Shown: in pieces, positions 9,008 through 17,930 of the stretch | How positions within the stretch are numbered: the stretch's first letter is position 1 | Layout of the letters: the number at the start of each line of letters is the position of its first letter | NCBI RefSeq assembly: GCF_027533625.1 | Contig: NZ_JAQAGZ010000005.1 | Location: 284,146 to 348,145 of the forward strand | Direction: 5' to 3' | Origin: Paenibacillus gyeongsangnamensis | GTDB lineage: Bacteria > Bacillota > Bacilli > Paenibacillales > NBRC-103111 | DNA: 64,000 bases | Program-made: the position numbers and the translations under genes | The notes under the pieces: generated by a model | The model's database searches: none | What the model saw: only the letters and a program-made list of their open reading frames with translations | Told to the model about the DNA's origin: nothing

Positions 9008-9103
9008 ATGGAATCAGGCCGCTCTGCCGTGAGAGGAATGATGTTCGGATTGCTGCTCTCCGCGCCTCTATGGGGGTTGATCGTCTGGTTGTTCGTGAGG
9101 TAA
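9008..9103 (+). CDS. 31-residue membrane peptide (MFGxLLSxPLW family, copy 1)
   Basis: A short frame from ATG with an excellent ribosome binding site (AAAAAGGAGGACAACGTG before it). The product has a short basic start (MESGRSAVRG) and one hydrophobic helix (MMFGLLLSAPLWGLIVWLFV) ending in Arg. The gene has its own promoter (8945-8972) and its own terminator (9133-9160), so it is a complete one-gene unit. A second gene with the same core and the same layout lies at 32578-32709. No known family is recognised. It could be a small membrane regulator of a larger protein or a toxin-like peptide; nothing in the sequence decides between these. Confidence 0.75.
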   Translation: MESGRSAVRGMMFGLLLSAPLWGLIVWLFVR

Positions 9104-9132
9104 CGCAAACGTTTGAATAAGCACGCTAAAGG

Positions 9133-9160
9133 ACCGTTCGGGCAACCGGACGGTTTTTTA
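9133..9160 (+). terminator. Intrinsic terminator of the small membrane gene
   Basis: A nine-pair stem (ACCGTTCGG with CCGGACGGT, one G-U pair) closed by a GCAA tetraloop and followed by six T. Confidence 0.9.
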
Positions 9161-9466
9161 TTTGTTCAAGACCGTATGGATGATGATCTCAGGATAACGG
9201 TTATCGGGGGAATATAAATTGTATCATATTTTTAAATAGTATGTAACATATATAGCTAAAAAGAAAATAATGTGATACTATAAAAGCGAAATGAGCAGCA
9301 GTATTCCATAATTAATCGGAAATGCAAGGTTGGAACGAACAGCGCTCGCCAGGACATGCTCATTCATGATTTCCCGTGCGGAGCTGAAAGCGTTTTTCCG
9401 GACAGCTTGAGAACACATAAGAGCAGGGACGGCCGATCCCTGCACCGACAAAAAGGAGGAAGCAGC

Positions 9467-10510
9467 ATGTCTAATACGGTTGGCATCAGCGGAATGGGGA
9501 GAATCGGACGCCTGCTTGTGCGCAGCATATTTTCGGAGGCCGAACCTAAGGTTCAGCTTAAGGCGATCAACTGCACCTATCCGGTTCAAACCATCGCACA
9601 TCTATTGAAATATGATACAGTCCACGGTAGATGGCCGGCGGATATAGCCGTACAGGACGATGCGCTTGTAATTAACGGGCACCTCATCCGGATCGTGTCC
9701 GAACGAAACCCGGAATGCCTGCCGTGGGGCGAATATGGCGTTGACCTTGTGATCGATGCGACGGGAAAATTCAACCATCGCGAGGGGGCGATGAAGCATC
9801 TGGCCGCCGGCGCGTCCCGCGTGCTGATCACGGCCCCGGGCAAGGATATGGATTTGACTGTAGTGATGGGCGTGAACCATGAGATGTACCGTCCCGGGGA
9901 GCACCGGCTCGTCTCCGCCGCCTCCTGCACGACAAATTGCTTGGCGCCGGTGCTTCATATTCTGGACAAGGCGTTCGGCGTGGAGTCGGGCTGGATGACG
10001 ACCGTTCATTCGTACACGGCGGATCAGAATCATCTCGATAACCCGCACAGCGATTTGCGCCGTGCGAGAGCTTGCACGGAATCCATTGTTCCTACCTCGA
10101 CGGGCGTCGGCAAGGCGCTTAGGGACGTGCTGCCGCATTTGGCCCCGCGCATTCAAGGCCTATCCCTCCGAGTCCCGACCCAAGACGTCTCGCTGATCGA
10201 CCTGACGGTACGCGTCTCCCGCACGGCATCGCTGGATGAAGTGAGGAGCGTCTTCCGCCAAGCCTCCGAAGGCGAGCTCTCTCCTTATGTCGGTTATGCC
10301 GAGGAGCCGCTCGTATCATCGGATTACATCGGCTCCTCGCTATCGGCCGTTATTGACGGTCTTTCCCTCATGGTCATGGGCGACCAGATCAAGGCGCTCG
10401 CATGGTACGACAATGAGTGGGCCTATGCGAACCGGGTCGTGGAGCTGGCGGGACGAATGGCTGCTGTGGGGGCGGACGCTCCTGAACGGCAAGCGACGCT
10501 TGCCATGTAA
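9467..10510 (+). CDS. gapB: GapB-type glyceraldehyde-3-phosphate dehydrogenase
   Basis: 347 residues. The start is set at the ATG preceded by AAAAAGGAGGAAGCAGC; a longer frame upstream has no binding site. The N-terminal Rossmann motif is GISGMGRIGR. The catalytic Cys154 is in SAASCTTNCLAPV, and the phosphate-binding HSYTADQNHLDNPH and LRVPTQDVSL segments are present. After strand two the sequence is KAINCTYPVQT, without the Asp that selects NAD in glycolytic GapA; this, and HLLKYDTVHGR, resemble Bacillus GapB, the NADP-preferring gluconeogenic enzyme. Length and motifs are intact. The AT-rich 9180-9300 stretch upstream probably carries the promoter. The neighbour is a tartrate/D-malate dehydrogenase gene, in keeping with growth on organic acids. 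Confidence 0.85.
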   Translation: MSNTVGISGMGRIGRLLVRSIFSEAEPKVQLKAINCTYPVQTIAHLLKYDTVHGRWPADIAVQDDALVINGHLIRIVSERNPECLPWGEYGVDLVIDATGKFNHREGAMKHLAAGASRVLITAPGKDMDLTVVMGVNHEMYRPGEHRLVSAASCTTNCLAPVLHILDKAFGVESGWMTTVHSYTADQNHLDNPHSDLRRARACTESIVPTSTGVGKALRDVLPHLAPRIQGLSLRVPTQDVSLIDLTVRVSRTASLDEVRSVFRQASEGELSPYVGYAEEPLVSSDYIGSSLSAVIDGLSLMVMGDQIKALAWYDNEWAYANRVVELAGRMAAVGADAPERQATLAM

Positions 10511-10598
10511 CAGGCTGGATGGCATAGCTCAAGAGAGTCCTCTTCCGCGATGGAGAAGCGGCGTCGGCCGTATTCCATCTCAGGTTAAGCAAGCTGAT

Positions 10599-10632
10599 TA
10601 ACCGTTCGGGTTTTCCGAACGGTTATTTCTTT
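10599..10632 (+). terminator. Intrinsic terminator of gapB
   Basis: TAACCGTTCGG pairs with CCGAACGGTTA across a GTTTT-type loop, followed by TTTCTTTTT. Confidence 0.92.
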
Positions 10633-10778
10633 TTGGCTGCAACAGCTCTGGGGGAATCCGGGGACGGCTGAGCTCCGTTCGAATTGGCACGCTTCTTGCA
10701 TGAAACATCATTGCGAAGGCGGCCAAGCTGCCTTGTCCGCAATGGACAACGAGAACCGAATAAAGGAGCTGGCGACAG

Positions 10779-11876
10779 ATGAAGAAATGGAACATTGCTG
10801 TCATTCCCGGAGACGGGATAGGACCGGAAGTGGTGAGCGAAGGGATTAAGGTACTTCAGGCCGTATCGGAGCTGAACCCGGCGTTTGCTTTTGACTGCGC
10901 GTATTTCCCTTGGGGCTGCGAATATTATGCAAAGCACGGCAAAATGATGGACGATCACGGGATGGAGCAGCTGCGCGCCCATGACGCGATCTATCTCGGC
11001 GCCGTCGGTTACCCGGGCGTGCCCGATCATATTTCGCTATGGGGGCTGCTGCTCAAGATTCGCAAGGAGTTCGATCAATATGTCAATATTCGTCCGATCC
11101 GCCTGTTGTCCGGCGCTCCATGCCCGCTGCGCGACGCGGCCAAGGAGGACATCGACATGCTCTTCATCCGGGAGAACAGCGAGGGCGAATATGCGGGCGC
11201 GGGAGATTGGCTGTTCCGCGGGAAGCCGGAAGAAGTGGTCCTGCAGACCGGCGTCTTCTCCCGGAAGGGGACGGAGCGGATCATTCGTTACGCTTATGAA
11301 ACGGCCCGCAGCTTGAATAAATTGCTTACCAGCGTCAGCAAGGGTAATGCGCTAAACTATTCGATGGTGTTCTGGGACCAGGTGTTTGAAGAGGTCGGCA
11401 AGGAATATCCGGATGTAAAAACGTACTCCTACCTGGTCGATGCGGCCAGCATGTTCATGATCAAGCAGCCTCAGCGGTTCGAGGTGGTCGTCACATCCAA
11501 TCTGTTCGGCGACATTCTGACCGATTTGGGCGCGGCCATTAGTGGCGGACTGGGGCTCGCGGCGGGAGCGAATCTGAATCCGGACCGGCGGTACCCGTCC
11601 ATGTTCGAGCCGATCCACGGCTCCGCCCCCGATATTGCAGGCCGGGGGATCGCGAATCCGCTGGCGGCCATTTGGTCGGTGAGCCAGATGCTCGATTTCT
11701 TCGGGTATCCCGATTGGGCCGAGGCCGTGCTGAGGGCGATCGAGCAGGTGCTGACCGATCGGGATACGCTGACACCGGATCTCGGCGGAACGGCCGCTAC
11801 CGCGGAAGTGGGGGATCGGGTCGTCGCCGCCTTAACAGGCCTTGTCCGCCGGCATGAGTTGAAACCGGTTCAGTGA
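10779..11876 (+). CDS. Tartrate dehydrogenase / D-malate dehydrogenase (decarboxylating)
   Basis: 365 residues of the isocitrate/isopropylmalate dehydrogenase superfamily. It has the start AVIPGDGIGPEVV, the substrate-site segment FIRENSEGEYAGAG, and the metal-binding SNLFGDILTDLGAAISGGLG followed by EPIHGSAPDIAGRGIANP. The ENSEGEYAG form with a downstream Phe-Arg-Gly matches the TtuC/DmlA/YcsA branch rather than LeuB. Such enzymes oxidise tartrate or D-malate with NAD, D-malate giving pyruvate and CO2. The start ATG follows AAAGGAGCTGGCGACAG. The gene is separated from gapB by a terminator, so it is likely its own unit. No terminator is obvious downstream; a tandem-repeat region begins within about 60 bases. 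Confidence 0.88.
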   Translation: MKKWNIAVIPGDGIGPEVVSEGIKVLQAVSELNPAFAFDCAYFPWGCEYYAKHGKMMDDHGMEQLRAHDAIYLGAVGYPGVPDHISLWGLLLKIRKEFDQYVNIRPIRLLSGAPCPLRDAAKEDIDMLFIRENSEGEYAGAGDWLFRGKPEEVVLQTGVFSRKGTERIIRYAYETARSLNKLLTSVSKGNALNYSMVFWDQVFEEVGKEYPDVKTYSYLVDAASMFMIKQPQRFEVVVTSNLFGDILTDLGAAISGGLGLAAGANLNPDRRYPSMFEPIHGSAPDIAGRGIANPLAAIWSVSQMLDFFGYPDWAEAVLRAIEQVLTDRDTLTPDLGGTAATAEVGDRVVAALTGLVRRHELKPVQ

Positions 11877-11929
11877 GTCGCATCCGCCCGGGGAGGGGCC
11901 GACGATGGTGAGCAGGGGATTCACTGAGC

Positions 11930-12680
11930 GCATCGGGTCGCGTGAGCAGGTTCGCTAAACGCTACAATCGTAAGAGCAGTTTCGCTATATGCAGCAATCG
12001 CGGGAGGAGGCCGGCGGTAGCGAACCAGGGCTCACTACAAAGGAACGCCGGTTCACTAACTGCGGTTCAACGCAGCTGAAGAGTCGATTAGAGAACCTCC
12101 GGTCCCACCTTGCGAACGCAGGTTCGCTAGTAGCGATCTTTGGTTCACTACTCGCACAGAATCGCGGAAAAGGCCGACGGTAGCGAACCAAGGCTCACTA
12201 CAAAGGAACGTCGGTTCACTAACTGCGGTTCAACGCAGCTAAAGAGCCGAATAGTGAGCCTCCGGTCCCACCTTGCGAACGCAGGTTCGCTAGTAGCGAT
12301 CTTTGGTTCACTACGCGACCAGAATCGCGGAAAAGGCCGATAGTAACGAACCAAGACTCACTACAAAGGAACGTCGGTTCACTAACTGCGGTTCAACGCA
12401 GCTGAAGAGTCGAATAGTGAACCTCCGGTCCCGACTTGCAAACTCATGTTCGCTAGTAGCGAACTGTGGTTCACTACGCGCACAGAATCGCAGAAAAGGC
12501 CGACAATAGCGGACCAGGGTTCATTACAAAGGAATATTGGTTCATTACCTACAGCTTCACTACGCACTACCTTACTACTTAAGGTTCTACGGACTACCTT
12601 ACTACCCGCAGTTATATGCACTACCACTATCCGCGGTTTGCCTTACCTGCGGTTCTACGCATTGCCTCATGTCTTGAGGT
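11930..12680. repeat. 163-bp tandem repeat array with degenerate flanks
   Basis: Units starting at 12031, 12194 and 12357, plus a partial fourth at 12520, recur at exactly 163 bp. Each holds several variants of GGTTCACTA or GGTTCGCTA, a CTGCG...CGCAG hairpin and a GCGAAC...GTTCGC dyad. The spans 11930-12030 and 12540-12680 carry decayed versions of the same GTTCACTA text. The 60-70-residue frames it creates are out of phase from unit to unit (163 is not a multiple of three) and exist on both strands, so I do not call genes. Similar decayed text lies at 19527-19640. Confidence 0.85.
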
Positions 12681-13173
12681 AATATGCATCGCCCCTACAA
12701 TTGGAACAGCCATAAAAGTTATCTTTTTCGACTACGGGATATTGACATTTAATGCACGGCCCAATGGATATCTTCTCCAGTGATTCAGGCTTTTTAAGAT
12801 CCAGTTTCCAATCATCTTTCATATACAACATCATTTGATAAATACCGTATTGACCCTTCATCTTGACTACAAGTTCCTGTTTATTCAAAAGAGCCGGGAC
12901 CGCCTTTGAGGTAATTTTTACTCCTCTATACAACTTAGGAAGTGTAAACTTACATCCCTCCTCTTTGCCGTTATAACCTGAGCAGCAGTAAAACTACTCT
13001 TTATCAACTAAATCCTTTTTGCAGATCGGACATTTCTCTACGGTCAATTCCGGATTATCTATATAAATTCCCCGGGTAGCCAACTCATGTACTTTCTTAT
13101 TATAGGGGTCCCGCCATATTTTAACGAAAATATACGCTAAGCCCTGAAGACTTTCGAGTAAGTACTTCAAACC
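12667..13173 (-). pseudogene. Remnant of the zinc-ribbon tail of a topoisomerase III-like protein
   Basis: Read on the minus strand from 13173, the frame gives a linker (LQGLAYIFVKIWRDPYNK), then two Cys-rich modules. Module one is KCPICKKDLVDKE, an in-frame TAG at 12994-12996, then FYCCSGYNGKEEGCKFTLPK and KITSKAVPALL. Module two is CIKCQYPVVEKDNFYGCSNC near the C-terminus. The CPxC...FYGCS..GCKFT...I....LL pattern is that of the repeated C-terminal zinc modules of topoisomerase III (TopB). No catalytic domain is present: a stop lies at 13174-13176 and nothing suitable is upstream. The last 88 residues, from a TTG at 12933, could still be translated, but no good binding site is seen. The 3' end abuts the 163-bp repeat region. 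Confidence 0.65.
13105..13148 (-). repeat. 44-bp segment shared with 19218-19260
   Basis: The two segments differ at only a few positions and one gap. On the minus strand both encode a QGL(A/T)YIF(V/I)KI peptide. Here the segment lies inside the topoisomerase-tail remnant. Confidence 0.7.
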
Positions 13174-13246
13174 TTATAACCAGTCAGTTATGACGCATGC
13201 AGGAATTATTGGTGGGATGAAATAAACATGAAGAGTTTATGAACAA

Positions 13247-13289
13247 AAACAAAAAAAGCCTTGATATACCAACAAAATTGGCATTCAAG
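13247..13289 (-). terminator. Intrinsic terminator of germination operon 1
   Basis: On the minus strand CTTGAATGCCAA pairs imperfectly with TTGGTATATCAAG around TTTTG, followed by GGC and a run of seven T. It lies about 150 bases after the gerB stop codon. Confidence 0.75.
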
Positions 13290-13438
13290 ACTTGAAATTT
13301 TGTCTCAAACATGTCACATCAAATATCTCATTCAAAGCCGTAAACAGTCTCAATTATAGACGTTACCCACAGCATTCGAAGTGAGTTAGTGAACTATTCA
13401 TAATTGTAGCGGACCGGGTGATTGAGTGAGTGGGTATC

Positions 13439-14551
13439 TTATTTAGCCGAACCGAAGGAACGGAGCATTTTACTACGGATCAAAAAAAGTATAAACATTA
13501 AGGGGATGTAGCCATACAGGAAATAAAAACCAAGCCCTGCAACGAACCTGCTTAACTCATCTACCTTTATACGATCGTTGAATTGAAGGACTGCAATAAA
13601 GAAGGTTATGAGTATCCAAGGCAGCGACGTGCTGGGTTTGAGATTCATTACTCTTTTCATAATGCGCGTACAGCTCCAAATGGAAATGCACATGGACGGG
13701 ATAATAATGATAAACCAACAAAAAATAAATAGAAATTCGAACCTTTCGGCAAAGGGAAACTGAATAATCTTCGTTTCCACTAAAATGGGGTAGAGCGTTT
13801 GTTGTAATAGCCCCTGACTATAATACAACAAGGCTGAAACGGTTATAAAAGCGACTTGTAGAGTAGTAAAAAGCAAGCCTAAATGGGCCCATTTTGCATG
13901 TTTATCAGCAGGTCTTATAAACGGAAAGAAAACGAGCAGCGATTCAAATCCAATAAACAAATCGGAAGCAGCTTTAGACGTTTTAAGCAAGTCAGGAAGG
14001 GAATGGTTCCATACAGGTAATAAATAGGTCGGATTTCCATATTTAATCGGGAAATAGTTGAGAGTAAAAATTAAAGATGAGATGAGTACTGCAAAAAAAG
14101 CAACCCCTGTTAAAACCCTGAACCCTCCGGATACGATATAATACATGATGCTAAGGAATATGAAGGACAACTCCCACGTTCTTACAGTTGGAAATACCCA
14201 CACCTGCAGAACATCTATGTACGTCCGCAAGGAGGACAATGCCAACATGAAAAAATATCCGATCATGAGAAGCGATACGGCATTTCCAAACAATTTACCG
14301 AAAATCATTCGATGCAAAACTATTACATCTTTTGCAGGGTTATCCAGCATCTTATACATCATCCAGAGAATCACATGCAGGGATATCCCCATGAAAAGAA
14401 CCGAAATCCAAGCATCATGACCTGCGTCTTTAAATACGAAAATCTGAGAACCGATAGGCCCAACGCCAATTGGAGTAGAATGAATTAAAAAAAACGCGAA
14501 AAATCCGGAAATCAAGTAATTCTCCTTAATGCTGCTCTGCACCGATACCAA
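13439..14551 (-). CDS. Spore germination permease-like protein, GerB family (operon 1)
   Basis: 370 residues, strongly hydrophobic with about ten membrane segments and few charged residues, in the manner of the GerAB/GerBB/GerKB group of the APC transporter superfamily. The start IKENYLISGFFAFFLIHSTPIGVGP and the segment LFIGFESLLVFFPFIRPA are family-like. GerB proteins sit in the inner spore membrane and take part in binding germinants such as amino acids or sugars. The start overlaps the end of the gerC gene by 26 bases. The operon order is gerA-gerC-gerB, as in operon 2 at 55.9-59.7 kb. The DNA is AT-richer than the surrounding genome. Confidence 0.88.
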   Translation of the reverse strand: MVSVQSSIKENYLISGFFAFFLIHSTPIGVGPIGSQIFVFKDAGHDAWISVLFMGISLHVILWMMYKMLDNPAKDVIVLHRMIFGKLFGNAVSLLMIGYFFMLALSSLRTYIDVLQVWVFPTVRTWELSFIFLSIMYYIVSGGFRVLTGVAFFAVLISSLIFTLNYFPIKYGNPTYLLPVWNHSLPDLLKTSKAASDLFIGFESLLVFFPFIRPADKHAKWAHLGLLFTTLQVAFITVSALLYYSQGLLQQTLYPILVETKIIQFPFAERFEFLFIFCWFIIIIPSMCISIWSCTRIMKRVMNLKPSTSLPWILITFFIAVLQFNDRIKVDELSRFVAGLGFYFLYGYIPLMFILFLIRSKMLRSFGSAK

Positions 14552-15599
14552 CTCCCGATTGCGTAATTGTAATCTCCGTTTTCACTTCAAATTTGAGGTT
14601 CGCGTACGTCTTTTTGCTGAACTCCTGCTCGTTCCAAGTTCTTTCCCTGCTCCTAAACAGCTCTCCAAAGCCAACCGGATCAACGTTGTTCATTTGGAAT
14701 GTTTTCAAAAGTACGTTAATTTCGTTGGAAACATGTTGTTCAATTTGTTTCTTCAGATCGAGAAAATCGCTTTTATCAATGATGCTTTTTGTTTTGGGGA
14801 TTTCCCTTGGTTCTATATGTAACATAAGAGAAATGACTACTTTGTCATGCTGCTTAGGGGATAAGTTACGTTTACCCTGCAATATTTTGAAAGCAATCTT
14901 CTCTTTTTGTTCTGTTATGAAATCATAATAGCCCGTCATCGTTCCCGGTTTGTCCTTAAGAAGTTTAAGAAAAAATGCTTCTTTATCGGTTAACATGAGA
15001 CGTAATTTATCTCCCTTGAAGACACCGACGCCATCCATCTGCAATAAGCCGTTTTTGTTTTTATTCAACACGGGTAAGAATACGTCTTGACCTTCTCCAT
15101 AATATTGATCCAGCAATTGATGCGTATTTGTAAAGGGAGTATTTCCATCCTCCATGTTCTGTTTGACCATATCGGATAAAAAGAATGGAGGATTTCGTGC
15201 GATATCGGACACAATCTCACTTGCCTTTTGTTTGGTGATTAATACAGTTGCGTTATTGCTTACGAGCGGATCGCGAAGAAGGCTACTGGCAAGCTCTTGA
15301 ATGCTTCTTCTTGCAAATTTTTCGCTAATGACGAACGTCCGCAATTGTCCAACCACGACTTGGGCATCCGATTGTGCCGCAAAGGGAATCCATACCCCTT
15401 TAAATGTTTTTGATTCGGCAGTAAATAACCGTAACCGCGTTTTCTTTTCATATGCGGCGTAAGAGGAGCTGCTCCTAAATGTATCTCCATCCATATCGTA
15501 GCCGATGCTATCCATAATTTTGATACGATCGATGATTTGTTCTTTTGCGCATCCGGAAATAAGGAAACAAAAGAAAAGAGTCGGAACATACATTTTCAT
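14526..15599 (-). CDS. Spore germination lipoprotein, Ger(x)C family (operon 1)
   Basis: 357 residues from the ATG at 15599; a TTG seven codons earlier is possible but overlaps the AAAGGAA binding site. The signal peptide ends in a lipobox LISGC, so the protein is lipid-anchored on the outer face of the inner spore membrane. It keeps family segments such as IKIMDSIGYDMDGD near the start and an acidic, Lys-rich C-terminal domain with EQEFSKKTYANLKFEV. It is needed with GerA and GerB for germinant receptor function in known spore formers. It overlaps the downstream gerB by 26 bases and follows gerA after 27 bases. Confidence 0.87.
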   Translation of the reverse strand: MKMYVPTLFFCFLISGCAKEQIIDRIKIMDSIGYDMDGDTFRSSSSYAAYEKKTRLRLFTAESKTFKGVWIPFAAQSDAQVVVGQLRTFVISEKFARRSIQELASSLLRDPLVSNNATVLITKQKASEIVSDIARNPPFFLSDMVKQNMEDGNTPFTNTHQLLDQYYGEGQDVFLPVLNKNKNGLLQMDGVGVFKGDKLRLMLTDKEAFFLKLLKDKPGTMTGYYDFITEQKEKIAFKILQGKRNLSPKQHDKVVISLMLHIEPREIPKTKSIIDKSDFLDLKKQIEQHVSNEINVLLKTFQMNNVDPVGFGELFRSRERTWNEQEFSKKTYANLKFEVKTEITITQSGVGIGAEQH

Positions 15600-15626
15600 T
15601 GACGGCTTATTCCTTTGCAACAGATT

Positions 15627-17096
15627 TTATTCGATATTGTAATCGTCATCGATGTCTTTATGCTTTCGAACTTGGTATTTTCTCTTGAATAGCGGACGTA
15701 AAAAGCTTGGTCGGCTCCAAGTATGGCTAAAGGAAAATCGTATCAAACTATCTGTAAAATCTTTGTAACGAAAAGGGAATAACGGAACAATGTACGGGGT
15801 GCCTAAAGATTTCAAACGCAGTAGATGCGTCAAAAGGATTACCGCGCCGATCATAATGCCTAAGCCGCCATAAGCACCTGCCAAGGCGATCATGGGAAAT
15901 TTCAGGAAGCGAATGGTGTTGGACATTTTAAAACTTGGCGTTGCAAAGGCTCCCAGTGCGGAAAGAGAAACAATAATAATGAGTATATTGCTCGTTAAAC
16001 CGGCTTGAACCGCTGCTTCCCCTATTACTACGCCGCCCACAATCCCGAGTGTTTGACCGACTTTTGTCGGCAGCCTGGCTCCAGCTTCGCCTAACAGCTG
16101 AACGGACATCTCCATCAAGAGTACCTCCAAGAAAGGCGGGAAGGGTACATTCGTTCTGGATTCAATAATCGGACCTAATAGGTTTTTAGGAACGACGGAG
16201 TAATGAAAGGTCATTATCGAAACATAAATGGGTGTTGCCAAAATGGAAAAGGCGACGCCTGCGAAACGAATAAAGCGAAAAAATGAACCCAAGACCCAAG
16301 GCAAATAGTAATCTTCGGGCGAGAAGAAAAAATCAAAAACTCTTGTAGGACCCGATATGACATAAGGCGATCCGCTGCTTATAATGGCCACTTGTCCGGA
16401 AAGAAGGCAATGTTTCATCCGATCGACACGCTCAGTTGACATAAATAGTGGGAATGGCGTATTGGAGTTGTCGGATATGATCTGGTCGAGCGTAGCCGTG
16501 TCGAAGATCACATCAAAATCTAAATCCATGAGCCTTTGTCTAACGGTATTTACGTGCTCCGGATTCGCGATCCCGTCGATATAGGCGATCACGACTCTTG
16601 TTTTGGAAAGAGAACCTTTTGTTTGTTCTTCAAATAACAGCTTCTCAGTAATTATTTCTTTACGCAATAAATTTAAATTGGTATCGAGATCTTCAACAAA
16701 AGCAACCTTCGGACCAATGACACTGTATTCGTTTTCGGACTCATTATTTTTCCGATAGCCCTTTTTCGTATCCGCAATGTTAACTAATAATCCCTCGTTA
16801 AGATTGGAATCCAATTGAATGTAGACGGAGCCTTTTGTCAAACCGAGTGAGATTTCTCCCAAATTGGAGGATGACTTTACACCTTCGATTGGTATAAGAC
16901 ATTGTAAGTCGAGTAAATTATGAAAATCAGTTGTTGAGCGTTGTATAAATTCAAGTAAATCATGGTGCAATTGTTCATGATTGATTACAGAATTGTAATA
17001 AGACAAATGAAGAGAGGTCTTATTTATTGTGATTTGAGATTGTATAAAATCATCCGACTTTGAAGCTTCTTTTAAGGCATCGTGAACATTTTTCAA
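15627..17096 (-). CDS. Spore germination receptor subunit, GerA family (operon 1)
   Basis: 489 residues. The N-terminal soluble domain contains EGVKSSSNLGEI-like text and GPKVAFVEDLDTNLNLLRKE; the C-terminal half holds about five membrane helices (LPTKVGQTLGIVGGVVIGEAAVQ is the usual signature of the family). The start is the TTG at 17096, chosen because AAGGATGGG lies nine bases upstream and a stop codon lies just above; no ATG is available near the expected N-terminus. The product is slightly short at its N-terminus compared with the second copy here (518 residues). First gene of operon 1. The germinant is unknown. Confidence 0.87.
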   Translation of the reverse strand: MKNVHDALKEASKSDDFIQSQITINKTSLHLSYYNSVINHEQLHHDLLEFIQRSTTDFHNLLDLQCLIPIEGVKSSSNLGEISLGLTKGSVYIQLDSNLNEGLLVNIADTKKGYRKNNESENEYSVIGPKVAFVEDLDTNLNLLRKEIITEKLLFEEQTKGSLSKTRVVIAYIDGIANPEHVNTVRQRLMDLDFDVIFDTATLDQIISDNSNTPFPLFMSTERVDRMKHCLLSGQVAIISSGSPYVISGPTRVFDFFFSPEDYYLPWVLGSFFRFIRFAGVAFSILATPIYVSIMTFHYSVVPKNLLGPIIESRTNVPFPPFLEVLLMEMSVQLLGEAGARLPTKVGQTLGIVGGVVIGEAAVQAGLTSNILIIIVSLSALGAFATPSFKMSNTIRFLKFPMIALAGAYGGLGIMIGAVILLTHLLRLKSLGTPYIVPLFPFRYKDFTDSLIRFSFSHTWSRPSFLRPLFKRKYQVRKHKDIDDDYNIE

Positions 17097-17375
17097 AATG
17101 AAGATCCCATCCTTGCTTGATAGCGTAATTCACTGCATTATTTTTTTCCATTCGTGTCTTTTTATGCATGAATTGTTTCACCAGCGATTACGGCTCATGA
17201 AGCGATGTTTTCTCAGCAATTTATGTTTCGTAGGGGTCACCTCACGAAACGGAAATAATCGTACGTTAAGAAATGCGTTGCATACCGGATAGGGTACCCA
17301 TTAGCTAGGGTGCCCTGATTCATGAAAAGGTGTGTTACTCCCGAGTTTTTCTAGTTTTACGATCCTCTTTCGAAG

Positions 17376-17570
17376 TTGAACATCATGATTCGCAAATGCC
17401 TCATGGATCAACAAAGGCAGAAGCTCCTGTTCGAATCATCAAAAAAATATATCGATCGAGGAATTCGAAAGATTTTGTCCAAATATTCGGAGGAAGCCGG
17501 TCTTATTCAAAACCTGTCTCCGCACAAGCTGCGACATTTTCTGTTGCACTTGGTGACAACGACGCTGGTA
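17376..17570 (+). pseudogene. Fragment of a tyrosine recombinase (phage-type integrase)
   Basis: The frame gives LLFESSKKYIDRGIRKILSK followed by YSEEAGLIQNLSPHKLRHFL, which matches the core of XerC/XerD-type integrases leading into the conserved H-x-x-R box (HKLRH). The catalytic Tyr and the region after the box are lost: the homology stops at about 17560 and the sequence passes directly into an oppositely oriented pyruvate kinase fragment. No N-terminal half is found upstream. This is a relic of an integrated element. Confidence 0.65.
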
Positions 17571-17795
17571 TTACCCCTTGTAGAAGTTTTTCTCGGTCAA
17601 CTCGAGCTTGTCCGCGATGTTCTTGACTTTAAAGAAGCCTTGCCGAAGATTCGCGATCCGCCCCTGGTGTTCGTCCAAATCGCCGTGCGCCATATTGATT
17701 CGGGCGACGTCCATGCCAGCTTCGATCAATCGTTTTAGCGTCGCCGCGGAATCGCACGCCGGTCCAAGCGTGCATACGATTTTCGTCTTTCGCAT
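17571..17795 (-). pseudogene. N-terminal fragment of pyruvate kinase
   Basis: Minus-strand frame from ATG at 17795, with GGAGCGAAAGTCCG upstream. [20 protein letters not shown] and [14 protein letters not shown] are the standard first 40 residues of pyruvate kinase. Homology fades after RIANLR, at about residue 50, where about 420 residues should still follow; instead the sequence runs into the integrase fragment. It cannot encode an active enzyme. A functional pyk is presumably elsewhere. Confidence 0.8.
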
Positions 17796-17883
17796 CGGAC
17801 TTTCGCTCCTTTCCTTGGTTTGGATGCCAGCTTACGCTTCGTATAACGTTCCCTTTTCGGCATGATCATCCTCTCGATCGGCC

Positions 17884-17930
17884 CAAAAAAAAGAGCACCT
17901 GACCGGATTTCCATCCGATCAGGTGCTCTA
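17884..17930 (-). terminator. Intrinsic terminator below the SDR pseudogene
   Basis: AGAGCACCTGA pairs with TCAGGTGCTCT, extended by CCGGA/TCCG, with eight T following on the minus strand. It begins at the stop codon of the SDR remnant and so once ended that gene. Confidence 0.9.

Noticed and set aside
11989..12627. Several 64-81-residue frames inside the tandem repeats
   Set aside because: They repeat the same peptide out of phase because the unit is 163 bp, occur on both strands, and have no binding sites.
11930..12680. CRISPR array
   Set aside because: The units are 163 bp with no short repeat/unique spacer alternation, and no cas genes lie nearby.
17098..17375. Coding region between gerA and the integrase fragment
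   Set aside because: Only short frames without starts or motifs; I see nothing supportable in it.
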